A DNA stretch of 53,014 nucleotides from Candidatus Moranbacteria bacterium RIFOXYB1_FULL_43_19 (GTDB taxonomy: Bacteria > Patescibacteriota > Minisyncoccia > Moranbacterales > UBA11712): assembly GCA_001784875.1 (NCBI GenBank), contig MFSH01000018.1:13968-66981 (forward strand), read 5' to 3'. Below the pieces are notes generated by a model. It was not told where the DNA came from. It saw nothing but the letters and a program-made list of their open reading frames with translations, and did not search any database. Shown here piece after piece: positions 42,098 through 49,937 of the stretch. Each line of letters starts with the position of its first letter. Position 1 is the first letter of the stretch. The position numbers and the translations under genes are program-made.

Positions 42098-43630
42098 TTA
42101 TCTCGCCATTTCCACGGCTCTTGTTTCACGAAGAACATTCACTTTGATCTCTCCCGGATATTTGAGTTCGTCTTCAATTTTATCTGCGATTTCCCGCGCC
42201 AGCTTGATCGCTCCAAGATCATCGACTTCTTCGGGCTTCACAAATACTCTGATCTCTCGTCCAGCTTGAATGGCATATGATTTTTCAACAGCCGGAAAGG
42301 ATTGAGCCACATTTTCAAGGTCCCCAAGGCGCTTCAGATAATCTTCCAGGGTGTCCTTTCTTGCCCCAGGACGTGAAGCAGAAAGAGCGTCCGCTGCTGC
42401 AATGATCATCGCTTCATTGCTTTCAAAAGGGAAATCCTCGTGGTGTGATTTCATGGCGTTGATCACCGCGTTTCCAATGCCGAATTTCTTGAGAATATTC
42501 ATCCCGATCTCGATGTGCGTTCCCTGCACTTCGTGATCAATGGCTTTTCCGATGTCGTGAAGCAAACCAGCTTTTTTGGCCACACTCACATCGGCTCCCA
42601 ATTCTGCCGCAAGAGCCCCAGACAGATGCGCCACCTCAAGAGAATGGAGAAGAACATTCTGACCATAGCTGGTCCGGAATCGGAGCCTCCCCAAAATCTG
42701 GATGAGTTTCGGATCGAGCCCTGCTATTCCGACGTCATAGGCCGCCGCTTCCCCGGCTTCTTTGATTTTGTTGTTCACCTCCGTTTTGGCAAAATTAATC
42801 GCTTCTTCGATTCTGGTCGGGTGAATCCGGCCGTCCTCAATCAATTTTTCAACGGCAATCCTGGCGATCTCGCGCCGGACCGGATTGAATCCGGAAAGGA
42901 CAATTGCCTCCGGCGTATCGTCAACAATCACTTCAATTCCTGTGAGGCGCTCCAGTGTCTTGATGTTTCTTCCCTCGCGGCCGATGATTCTTCCTTTTAT
43001 TTCATCCGATGGTATGGAAACCGTTGATGTAGTCGTTTCCGCGGCATGGCTCCCGGCGTATCTTTGGAGAGCCGACGTCATGATATCGCGCGCCTTTTTC
43101 ACCAGCTCTTCGTGATTCTGCTGCTCCATTTTTTTGATTTGTTTGGCCAGAATTTCCTTATTTTGTTCTTCAGCCAGCTGGAGCAGGACTTTTTTGGCAT
43201 CTTCCTTGGAAAGATTGGCTATTTTTTCGAGTCTTTTGAGCTGTTCCTGGCGAGCCGCCTCTGTTTCCTTCCTGATTTTTTTGATTTCTTCCGCTTTTTT
43301 GATAAGAAGGTCTCTTCCTCGTTCAACTTCGTCCAATTTCCGGTCCAGATTTTCCTCGCGCGATTCAATTCTTTTTTCCAGCCGGAAAATCTGCTCCTGG
43401 CGCTTCTTTTCGTCTTTTTTGGCTTCCTCCAGAATTTCGACCGCCTTGTTTTTTGCCTCAAGCAAAGTAGACTGGGCCTGGGCTTCAGCGTCGGTGAGCA
43501 GTTTATTCACTTTTCCTTCGGCTGTGCCGAGCTGCTTCTTAGCAATTGACTGGCGGGCCAAATACCCCAGAACCGAGCCGACTGCTAAACTCAAAATTCC
43601 AATAAAAAGAAGGCTGAAACTTAATTCCAT
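42098..43630 (-). CDS. rny: Ribonuclease Y
   Basis: 510 residues, normal length. An N-terminal membrane helix (about 4-24) is followed by a long charged coiled coil (30-190), the KH domain with [15 protein letters not shown], and the HD domain with [12 protein letters not shown], then [18 protein letters not shown]. RNase Y is the membrane-bound endoribonuclease that starts mRNA decay in many bacteria lacking RNase E. All catalytic HD residues are present. It lies upstream of hup on the same strand, separated by a repeat-filled gap. Confidence 0.97.
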   Translation of the reverse strand: MELSFSLLFIGILSLAVGSVLGYLARQSIAKKQLGTAEGKVNKLLTDAEAQAQSTLLEAKNKAVEILEEAKKDEKKRQEQIFRLEKRIESREENLDRKLDEVERGRDLLIKKAEEIKKIRKETEAARQEQLKRLEKIANLSKEDAKKVLLQLAEEQNKEILAKQIKKMEQQNHEELVKKARDIMTSALQRYAGSHAAETTTSTVSIPSDEIKGRIIGREGRNIKTLERLTGIEVIVDDTPEAIVLSGFNPVRREIARIAVEKLIEDGRIHPTRIEEAINFAKTEVNNKIKEAGEAAAYDVGIAGLDPKLIQILGRLRFRTSYGQNVLLHSLEVAHLSGALAAELGADVSVAKKAGLLHDIGKAIDHEVQGTHIEIGMNILKKFGIGNAVINAMKSHHEDFPFESNEAMIIAAADALSASRPGARKDTLEDYLKRLGDLENVAQSFPAVEKSYAIQAGREIRVFVKPEEVDDLGAIKLAREIADKIEDELKYPGEIKVNVLRETRAVEMAR

Positions 43631-43728
43631 AATTTTTCGCGCTATTCAGCTGATAACACATAATTGTCATTCTTGTTGATGAACTTAGTTTTCGTAGTTT
43701 TTAGCCTATTTAGATAATGCCCAATAAA

Positions 43729-43798
43729 AATACTAAATACCTGCCCGAAATTGCAACATTTTTGCAGGCGGGCACAATACTAAATACTAGATACTAAA
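43729..43798. repeat. ACTAAATAC repeat interrupted by a hairpin
   Basis: AATACTAAATAC at 43729-43740 and 43776-43787 flank a stem of GCCCG/CGGGC plus TGCAA/TTGCA (43743-43773). The right copy continues into AAATACTAGATACTAAA (43782-43798), found again at 51748-51764. Confidence 0.7.
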
Positions 43799-43865
43799 TC
43801 TGTTACCAATTGAAGCTTTGTGATTAATTTAATAACAAAATAAATGATACCTTAAGATTGTTTTT

Positions 43866-43895
43866 TTGTCAAAGCCAACCATTTTGTGATAAAAT
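43866..43895 (+). promoter_or_regulatory. Promoter of gpmI
   Basis: TTGTCA (43866-43871), an 18-base spacer and TAAAAT (43890-43895). The leader would be about 30 bases. Confidence 0.6.
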
Positions 43896-43933
43896 TAGGA
43901 AACAATAATATATTTTAGCGGCTGCTGACAAAA

Positions 43934-45505
43934 ATGATCAAACCTGTCTTTCTTATCGTTCTCGACGGCTGGGGAGAAAATTCCTCTTTTGAGGGAAACG
44001 CCATCGCGCAGGCCAAAACACCGACTATCGACAAAATCACGCGTTTTTATCCCGAGACGCTCCTTCAGGCCTCGGGAATTTCTGTTGGCCTCCCGTGGGG
44101 AGAAATGGGAAATTCCGAAGTGGGACATCTAACACTGGGAGCCGGCCGGGTTATATACCAAAATCTTCCCCGCATCACCCTTTCTATCCAGGATGGAACT
44201 TTTTTCAAAAACGAGGAGTTTCTGGCTGCCGCAGAAAACGTCAAAAAAAACGGAAGCGCCCTCCATCTTATGGGACTGGCCTCGGAAGGCGGAGTGCACA
44301 GCTCCCTTGACCATCTTTATGCCCTCATCGAGCTCGCCAAAAAAAGCGGACTGGAAAAAGTATTTCTGCATATTTTCACGGACGGGCGGGATGCCCCGCC
44401 AAAATCGGGACAGAAAATAATCGGCGACATCGAAACCCGAATTTCCGAATATTCCTGCGGGAGAATTGCTTCGATCACGGGAAGATATTTTGCCATGGAC
44501 CGGAACGATAATTGGAACCGGACGGAAAAAGCTTACAATCTTTTTGTACTGGGTCAGGGAAAAAAAGAGAAAAGCGCCCTTGAAGCCATCCAAAAATCCT
44601 ACAGTGCCAACATAACGGATGAATTTGTCGAACCGACTCTTATTGATGACGGAAAAGGGGAATTGGGAACAATAAAAGAAAAAGATTCGGTTATTTTTTT
44701 CAATTTTCGCGAGGATCGCGCCCGGCAGCTCACCAAAGCTTTTGTCCTGCCGACTTTTACCAAATTCAAAAGGGAGAATTATCTTTCCGATCTGGAATTT
44801 GTCTGTCTGACTCAATACGAAGACAGTCTCCCCGCCCGAGTCGCTTTTCCTCCCGTTGGCATAACCAACGGTCTGGGCGAAGTTGTGAGCCGGGCCGGAC
44901 TTCATCAGCTGCGGATTGCTGAAACAGAAAAATACGCCCATGTTACCTATTTTTTCAACGGCGGACGAGAAGAACCTTTCCCCAATGAAGAGCGGATTCT
45001 CATTCCTTCCCAGTCAGTGTCCACTTATGACAAAATGCCGGAAATGAGCGCCCCGGCTCTCACGGAAAGAATCATCAAGGAATTAGGCAAAGGAAAATAT
45101 TCTTTTGTGCTCGTGAATTTTGCAAATCCGGACATGGTGGGACACACGGGAAATATGCAAGCGGCAATTTCCGCGATTGAAACTGTCGACGTTTGCCTTG
45201 GAAAAATAGTTCCCCAAGTGCTGAAAATGGGAGGAAGCCTTTTTATCACGGCTGACCATGGAAACGCTGAGGAATTGGCCAATCCCCGAACGGAAGAGCC
45301 TGATACTGAACATTCTGTCTTCCCTGTCCCGTTTTGGTATGTCGCCCCCGAAAAACAACGCCAAAGGTCGGAATCTGAAATTATGGGAAGCAAAAACAAC
45401 GTCCGAGGAATTCTGGGGGACGTTGCGCCAACCGTGCTTTCTGCAATGAATCTTCGAATCCCGCCGGAAATGACAGGACAAAATCTGCTCGAGATACTGA
45501 AGTGA
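43934..45505 (+). CDS. gpmI: 2,3-bisphosphoglycerate-independent phosphoglycerate mutase
   Basis: 523 residues. The metal site near the N-terminus is LIVLDGWGEN, and the nucleophile serine is S61 in GEMGNSEVGHL. DGRDAPP, GRYFAMDRDN-like GRYFAMDRND, FFNFREDRARQ, and the late metal motifs NFANPDMVGHTG and ADHGNAEEL are all present. The enzyme interconverts 3- and 2-phosphoglycerate in the cytoplasm and needs Mn2+ or Co2+. It is the only central-carbon gene here, transcribed alone on the plus strand and convergent with the ZIP gene, with 6 bases between the stops. Confidence 0.97.
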   Translation: MIKPVFLIVLDGWGENSSFEGNAIAQAKTPTIDKITRFYPETLLQASGISVGLPWGEMGNSEVGHLTLGAGRVIYQNLPRITLSIQDGTFFKNEEFLAAAENVKKNGSALHLMGLASEGGVHSSLDHLYALIELAKKSGLEKVFLHIFTDGRDAPPKSGQKIIGDIETRISEYSCGRIASITGRYFAMDRNDNWNRTEKAYNLFVLGQGKKEKSALEAIQKSYSANITDEFVEPTLIDDGKGELGTIKEKDSVIFFNFREDRARQLTKAFVLPTFTKFKRENYLSDLEFVCLTQYEDSLPARVAFPPVGITNGLGEVVSRAGLHQLRIAETEKYAHVTYFFNGGREEPFPNEERILIPSQSVSTYDKMPEMSAPALTERIIKELGKGKYSFVLVNFANPDMVGHTGNMQAAISAIETVDVCLGKIVPQVLKMGGSLFITADHGNAEELANPRTEEPDTEHSVFPVPFWYVAPEKQRQRSESEIMGSKNNVRGILGDVAPTVLSAMNLRIPPEMTGQNLLEILK

Positions 45506-45511
45506 GATTTT

Positions 45512-46258
45512 TTATTCAAGAAAAAGCAAACTTGCCATGACCGCAATTCCGAGAAGAATTGCTGCCAGCTGCCCGATTGAGGTAGCTATTTTAGTTTCGT
45601 GCTTGAGCTCGGGAATGAGGTCCGATCCGGCAATATAAAGAAATCCACCGGCAGTCACAGGAAGAAGAAAAAGGATTTTTTCCTGAAGATGCGGACCGGC
45701 TAAAAGGACCAGGAAAGCGCCCACTATCGCGGAAGTTGCAGAAAGAAAATTGAAAAGAAGCGCTTTTCGAACCGTAAGTCCCCCGAAAAGAAGCACTCCA
45801 AAATCTCCAATTTCTTGCGGAATTTCATGAAGAATGACTGCTATTGAAGTTGTGATTCCAAGCGGGATGCTGATCAAAAAACTCCCGGCAATGATCACCC
45901 CATCGATGAAATTATGGACAAAATCTCCGATAATATTCATGGAAACCACCGGATGAAGATGTTCCTCGGATCCCAGTACGTGGCAATGCCGCCAATGGAT
46001 GAATTTTTCAAGAACAAAAAAGAAGATTATGCCCAGCAAAACAAGAAGGGAAACCGTGAAGCTTGATTTTATCCCCTCGAATGATTCGGGAAGAAGATGA
46101 ATTATCGCATCTCCAAAAAGCGCACCGGCGGCGAAGCTGACAAGAAAAACAATCATTTTTCTCAACTTTTCTTTCCCAACAGACAAGGAAAAAACACCAA
46201 CGAGTGAAACCAGGCTGATTATTGTTACGCTTGCCAAGGTATAAATCCAGATATTCAT
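45512..46258 (-). CDS. ZIP family metal transporter
   Basis: 248 residues, eight predicted helices. The central metal-site motifs are complete: HNFIDG in helix 4 and HEIPQEIGD in helix 5. A histidine-containing loop (HWRHCHVLGSEEHLHP) before helix 4 is the usual variable metal-binding loop. ZIP proteins bring divalent metals, most often zinc, into the cytoplasm. The ATG overlaps the stop of the deacetylase gene by four bases (ATGA), so the two are coupled. Confidence 0.93.
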   Translation of the reverse strand: MNIWIYTLASVTIISLVSLVGVFSLSVGKEKLRKMIVFLVSFAAGALFGDAIIHLLPESFEGIKSSFTVSLLVLLGIIFFFVLEKFIHWRHCHVLGSEEHLHPVVSMNIIGDFVHNFIDGVIIAGSFLISIPLGITTSIAVILHEIPQEIGDFGVLLFGGLTVRKALLFNFLSATSAIVGAFLVLLAGPHLQEKILFLLPVTAGGFLYIAGSDLIPELKHETKIATSIGQLAAILLGIAVMASLLFLE

Positions 46259-46980
46259 TTTATGAAATTGCTGATTAAATTATATTCGCTCTCTCTTTCC
46301 GGATGGCAGGAAATTTCTGCTTCTCCGTCTGGAATATTTTTCAAAAATCCGTCGAAATCTTTTGTCCAGTCCAGGCTCGCGAAATAATCAGAAGAAGAGA
46401 TTCCCGACCGAAAGAACTTTTTTCTATTCGGCCAGTGCAAAATTTTCAGGATGAAATTTACGCTGTTCCGCTCTCCCAGAAAACCTTTTTTTCCAAAACG
46501 GATGGAATTGATGTCATATTTTTTTGCCAGATCAAGGGCAATTTTGAAGTAGGCCGGAAAATAGTGGGTATGTTCATGCGAACTTATTCCGTCTGGCGAT
46601 CGGCCGAAAATTTTTCGAAATTTTTCGATCTGTCCCCTCCATTCCCGCTCGACAGAAACTTTCCCGCTTCGAGGATGCTCCGGAACCGGCCAATCGCCCC
46701 AAAAATAATTTACCAAAAAAACAATTCCCTGTCTCAAAGTGTTGTCTTCGAGAAGATTCCTTCTTCTTTTTTGCCAAATAAGCTCAAAATGAATGTCCAG
46801 TTTCACGCCCGAACCCAAAAGATTCTTGATTTCCTCTTCGCTGAAATCGCCTTCAATCATCACCGAAACTCGATCGAGTTTTCCCGCTTCAGTAAGGCGC
46901 AAAATATTTTTGTTCGCCTGCCCGCTTTTTCCAAAATCGTCAGCGGTGAGAATCAAATTTTTTTTGTTCGTTTTTTCCAT
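46255..46980 (-). CDS. ChbG/YdjC-family carbohydrate deacetylase
   Basis: 241 residues from the ATG at 46980, which shares one base with the stop of the MazG gene (TGATG); a TTG at 46989 is also in frame. The metal ligands are visible: TADDFG, LDIHFEL, and SSHEHTHYFP, and a last histidine in ISCHPE. The family deacetylates N-acetylated sugars such as chito-oligosaccharides or lipid-linked hexosamines. It uses a divalent metal, which fits the downstream ZIP gene. The exact substrate is unknown. Confidence 0.88.
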   Translation of the reverse strand: MEKTNKKNLILTADDFGKSGQANKNILRLTEAGKLDRVSVMIEGDFSEEEIKNLLGSGVKLDIHFELIWQKRRRNLLEDNTLRQGIVFLVNYFWGDWPVPEHPRSGKVSVEREWRGQIEKFRKIFGRSPDGISSHEHTHYFPAYFKIALDLAKKYDINSIRFGKKGFLGERNSVNFILKILHWPNRKKFFRSGISSSDYFASLDWTKDFDGFLKNIPDGEAEISCHPERESEYNLISNFIK

Positions 46981-47312
46981 CACTTCCAAATTCTATTTTT
47001 GTTTATCTCCTCCTTTTCACGAAAAGCTTTTTCCAGATCAACATCAAGATAATTACAGATATCAAGAAGATACATAAAAACATCCGCTATCTCGTGTTCA
47101 AGTTCAAAATTATTTGAATCTTTATGGCTCTTGATATGCTTATGTTTTTTTCGAATTGCCTTTGCCATCTCACCACATTCTTCGATAAACAACATAAATA
47201 CTTCCGGCAATTTCTCATTGTCAAAACCTCGCTCTTTAACCATTTCAGCAACATAATTCTGAAAATCCCGAAGAGTGGGTTTCGATTTTAAATATAAATT
47301 GCTTTTAGTCAT
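46980..47312 (-). CDS. MazG-like nucleotide pyrophosphohydrolase
   Basis: 110 residues. The four-helix MazG core shows the metal-binding E44-E-x-x-E48 (FIEECGEMAKAIRK) and E74-x-x-D77 (HEIADVFMYLLDI), then ANK-like DVDLEKAFREKEEINKNR. These enzymes hydrolyse (d)NTPs to monophosphates and clear damaged or alarmone nucleotides. It is first of the three-gene run mazG-like, chbG-like, ZIP. Confidence 0.9.
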   Translation of the reverse strand: MTKSNLYLKSKPTLRDFQNYVAEMVKERGFDNEKLPEVFMLFIEECGEMAKAIRKKHKHIKSHKDSNNFELEHEIADVFMYLLDICNYLDVDLEKAFREKEEINKNRIWK

Positions 47313-47400
47313 AAATATAAATAATCATCCCGAAGCGATACCAAAAATTTTAATTTTTACTTTTTCATTTTAACTTTGTGTGTGCCCGGGGTGAGACTCG

Positions 47401-47427
47401 CCCCGCACTATGCAAGCAAATGCGGGG
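47401..47427. repeat. CCCCGCA palindrome copy B (in tRNA-like T-loop)
   Basis: CCCCGCA (47401-47407) and TGCGGGG (47421-47427). It interrupts the T-loop of the tRNA-Leu-like sequence. Confidence 0.75.
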
Positions 47428-47444
47428 TAAAAACTCACAACAAG

Positions 47445-47527
47445 TGCCGAAGGTGGGACTCGAACCCACATAGAGCAAGCTCCACGAGATTTTAAGTCTC
47501 GCGCGTATACCATTCCGCCACTTCGGC
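47445..47527 (-). tRNA. tRNA-Leu(UAA)
   Basis: Acceptor GCCGAAG/CTTCGGC, A discriminator, anticodon arm CGAGA-CTTAAAA-TCTCG with anticodon TAA, a long class II variable arm (GGAGCTTGCTC) and T arm GTGGG-TTCGAGT-CCCAC. No CCA encoded. Confidence 0.95.
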
Positions 47528-47550
47528 TTTTTAAATATCCCTCGTGCCTG

Positions 47551-47585
47551 CCCCGCACTTATCGCTAAGTGATATAGTGCTGGGG
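47551..47585. repeat. CCCCGCAC palindrome copy A
   Basis: CCCCGCAC (47551-47558) pairs with GTGC-T-GGGG (47577-47585), and inside CACTTA-TCGC-TAAGTG (47556-47571) forms a perfect second hairpin. Relative of copy B at 47401. Confidence 0.7.
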
Positions 47586-47619
47586 TATACCATTCCACCA
47601 CCCGGGCAAAGTAATTTTG

Positions 47620-47690
47620 AGGCCGCGCCCGGAATTGAACCGGGGTACGAGGATTTGCAGTCCCCTGCGTAGCCACTCCGCCACGCGGCC
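47620..47690 (-). tRNA. tRNA-Cys(GCA)
   Basis: Acceptor GGCCGCG/CGCGGCC with U discriminator as usual for Cys. Anticodon loop CTGCAAA gives GCA. T arm CCCGG-TTCAATT-CCGGG. No CCA encoded. Confidence 0.95.
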
Positions 47691-47728
47691 ATATATACAA
47701 TCTAAAGTGAAAATGAGAAAATGTAAAC

Positions 47729-48391
47729 CTAAAACAGCGCTTCTTGTTTCTTCTTTTCTTCGAATCTATTTCTTCCATCTTTTCTCTCCCGATTTTCCCT
47801 GTTATCTAAATTATTTTCTTTGTTCTTTTCAATCGCCTCAATCACTTTCGGGATTTTTTTGAAATCCGTTTTGAGAGTTTCACGCAGGCTGCCCTGATAG
47901 AGCGCAGCGGCCGGGTGGTAGAGCACATAGAAAACCTGCTTTCCAATCTCCAGAATTTCACGGCGCATGGCTTGCCCGTGAATCTTTGAAATTTTTTGGC
48001 CCGGAAGAAATCTTTCCATCGCATGCCGACCCAGAAGGACAACCAGCTTAGGCTTGATTATTTTTATCTGTTCCATCATCCAAGGCCAGCAAGCCTTGAC
48101 TTCCTCCGGAAGCGGATCACGATTTCCCGGAGGACGGCACTTGAGGACATTTCCGATGAAAACGTCCTCGCGATTTTTTCCAATCAGAGAAAGCATTTCC
48201 TCCAGAAACTTTCCCGCTGCTCCGACAAAAGGGCGGCCTTGTTTATCTTCATTTTCTCCCGGGCCTTCGCCAATGAACATAATGTCGGCCTCGAAATTTC
48301 CTTCCCCCGGAACAACCTGCAGGCAAGTATCCCGAAGATGGCATTTCCGGCAAGCCTTTATTTTTTCTTCAAGGATTTTATAACTATTCAT
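47729..48391 (-). CDS. Family 4 uracil-DNA glycosylase (Fe-S type)
   Basis: 220 residues. Cysteines C14, C17 and further ones in NVLKCRPPGNRDP and KACWPW are placed as 4Fe-4S ligands. The active-site region is GEGPGENEDKQGRPFVG, and HPAAAL is the second catalytic motif. A Lys/Glu/Asn-rich 30-residue tail is extra. The enzyme removes uracil from DNA in base-excision repair. It starts a minus-strand group with the tRNAs downstream; the gap upstream holds an 18-bp palindrome. Confidence 0.93.
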   Translation of the reverse strand: MNSYKILEEKIKACRKCHLRDTCLQVVPGEGNFEADIMFIGEGPGENEDKQGRPFVGAAGKFLEEMLSLIGKNREDVFIGNVLKCRPPGNRDPLPEEVKACWPWMMEQIKIIKPKLVVLLGRHAMERFLPGQKISKIHGQAMRREILEIGKQVFYVLYHPAAALYQGSLRETLKTDFKKIPKVIEAIEKNKENNLDNRENRERKDGRNRFEEKKKQEALF

Positions 48392-48435
48392 TTATTGAAT
48401 ATAAAATTCTGCAACTAATTATATCAAAATAAATC

Positions 48436-48453
48436 GTCCCGCTCTAGCGGGAC
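48436..48453. repeat. GTCCCGCT-CT-AGCGGGAC palindrome
   Basis: Perfect 8-bp arms with a two-base centre, in the 102-base gap between the UDG gene and the DHH gene. It looks like a REP-type unit of yet another family; a T run is missing, so it is not a typical terminator. Confidence 0.7.
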
Positions 48454-48493
48454 ACAATAATTTTGGTTTTTGATATTTGATTTTTGATTTATT

Positions 48494-49471
48494 TCATTCC
48501 ACTTTCCAGCCATCTTTGCCCTTCACAAGCCTACCCTTAATTTCAAAACCTCCTGCCAGCCGGTGCCCGCCACCTCGAAGAAGCCTGGCAATTTCCGAAA
48601 CATCCGTATTCTTATACTCCTCGCTACGAAGACTCCCTTTCAGTTTGTTTTCTCCCCGCTCGGAAAGAACCAAAGAAAACTTGGTTCCCGAAACGGTGTT
48701 CAGTATTTCCGCGACTCCTGAAATGTCCTCGGCATCTCCTTGCAGCTCCTCAAGATCCTGTTTTGTCACATAGGACACAATGGCTCCCGTTTTGGAATTG
48801 ATTTCTGCCCGTTCCATAGCTCGCCCCCAAAGCTTCAGAGTCTTGAGATGTTTGTTTTTGAAAACTAAACGGATGATTTTGGAAAGCGAAGCCCCTTTTC
48901 TCATAAGATTGGCTGCTATTTCCATTACTTTCGGAGTGGTATTGGCATGCTGGAAGATTCCTGTATCCCCCAAAATTCCGAGAAGAAGATATTCCGAGAT
49001 TTTCCTGCTTGTTTCAATGCGGTGAAAATCAAAAAAATCAAAGATGATTTCACAGACGGAAGAGTATCTTTCGTCACTTACAACAATATCCGGCTTTATT
49101 TTTTTCATTCGGAGCGTAGTATGATGGTCAAGCAGAATTATTTTTTGATTTTGTCCTTTTTCAACAACCACTTTTTCAAATCCCCGTTCGACAGCATCGC
49201 AGCCTAAGATCAAATCAAATTTTTCAAAATTTATACTTTCCGGAACTTCGATATTTTCTTTTCCCAAAAAATCCTTGAGATACTGCGGTAAAAAATCAGG
49301 ACAGGTAACAGTTGCCCTTTTGCCCAGGCTGGAAACCAGATACTCCTTGAGAGCGAAGGAGGATCCAACTGTATCTCCGTCCGGAGCCGAATGCGCCACA
49401 ATCAAGACCTCCTTGGATTTTTCCAGTTCTTTCTTGAGTTGGGTAAATTCTTTTGCAAATCCATAATTCAT
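48494..49471 (-). CDS. DHH/DHHA1 phosphoesterase (NrnA/RecJ-like)
   Basis: 325 residues. Motif I is H27-x3-D31-x-D33 (AHSAPDGDT), motif III D115-H116-H117, and the DHHA1 domain ends with RGGGHRLAGGFE. The size and order fit NrnA-type oligoribonuclease / pAp or cyclic dinucleotide phosphodiesterases rather than RecJ. It lies next to rbfA and infB, an arrangement also seen in Firmicutes where nrnA-like genes follow rbfA. It probably degrades short RNA fragments. Confidence 0.9.
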   Translation of the reverse strand: MNYGFAKEFTQLKKELEKSKEVLIVAHSAPDGDTVGSSFALKEYLVSSLGKRATVTCPDFLPQYLKDFLGKENIEVPESINFEKFDLILGCDAVERGFEKVVVEKGQNQKIILLDHHTTLRMKKIKPDIVVSDERYSSVCEIIFDFFDFHRIETSRKISEYLLLGILGDTGIFQHANTTPKVMEIAANLMRKGASLSKIIRLVFKNKHLKTLKLWGRAMERAEINSKTGAIVSYVTKQDLEELQGDAEDISGVAEILNTVSGTKFSLVLSERGENKLKGSLRSEEYKNTDVSEIARLLRGGGHRLAGGFEIKGRLVKGKDGWKVE

Positions 49472-49486
49472 AATTTCTCACTCTCT

Positions 49487-49822
49487 TTACTTTATTTCTT
49501 TCAGCAATTTCTCGATTTTGTCAGCCTCGACTTCGGTTTTATCCGCCACAAATTCAATTCTCGGCAGTGGTTTCATGTGAAGCTTTTTATTGAGTGTTCC
49601 TTGGATCGAATATATCTTTTTTCTTAAAAGATCGATAGTTTTTTGAAATTTCCTTTCTGGGAAAACACTGACAAACACCCTAGCGTAGCGCAGATCCCTC
49701 GAGGTGTCAACCTTCACGACCGTCAAAAAAACGCCGGGAGAAATCTCGGCTTCTTCCTGAATAATCTCGGCTAGAGTTTCTTTGATTAGTTCGTTGATGC
49801 GATCAATTCTCGAATAGGTCAT
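49487..49822 (-). CDS. rbfA: Ribosome-binding factor A
   Basis: 111 residues. The KH-like core shows RINELIKETLAEIIQEE, the strand FLTVVKVDTSRDLRYARVFVS and the C-terminal LNKKLHMKPLPRIEFVAD. RbfA matures the 5' end of 16S rRNA in the 30S subunit. The order infB, rbfA, DHH phosphoesterase is a conserved translation/RNA cluster. Confidence 0.95.
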   Translation of the reverse strand: MTYSRIDRINELIKETLAEIIQEEAEISPGVFLTVVKVDTSRDLRYARVFVSVFPERKFQKTIDLLRKKIYSIQGTLNKKLHMKPLPRIEFVADKTEVEADKIEKLLKEIK

Positions 49823-49891
49823 TGGGAAAATAGTTATGAGCTGTGAGACAAGTCATTGGTCTTGAGTTATATGAAAAATATCCATTGACCC

Positions 49892-49932
49892 ATGACTAAT
49901 GACCAAACCCACCGCCAATAACCTTGTTACCA
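49892..49932. repeat. ATGACTAATGAC intergenic repeat
   Basis: ATGACTAATGACC followed by CCACCGCC and CCTTGTTACC. The same words in the same order lie at 4249-4292. It occupies most of the gap between infB and rbfA. Confidence 0.6.
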
Positions 49933-49937
49933 AAGGC

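Larger units (their letters stand above)
43631..43933. other. Repeat-rich gap between rny and gpmI
   Basis: 303 bases without a gene. It holds the tandem words AATACTAAATAC and AAATACTAGATACTAAA, a hairpin at 43743-43773 lying between two copies of AATACTAAATAC, and the gpmI promoter. The divergent rny promoter should also be here, but I cannot place it. Confidence 0.6.
47383..47607 (-). pseudogene. Split tRNA-Leu-like sequence enclosing tRNA-Leu(UAA)
   Basis: The 5' part, GCCCGGG-TG-GTGGAATGGTATACC (47607-47583), matches the start and D arm of a leucine tRNA. The 3' part, at 47438-47383, has a T stem GTGAG/CTCAC and acceptor CCCGGGC with A discriminator, fully complementary to the 5' acceptor. 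Between the halves lie palindrome copy A and the intact tRNA-Leu(UAA). The T-loop is split between TT and CGAGT by a 30-base insertion carrying palindrome copy B. No normal anticodon arm is visible. It is either a decayed gene or an unusual split tRNA. Confidence 0.55.
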
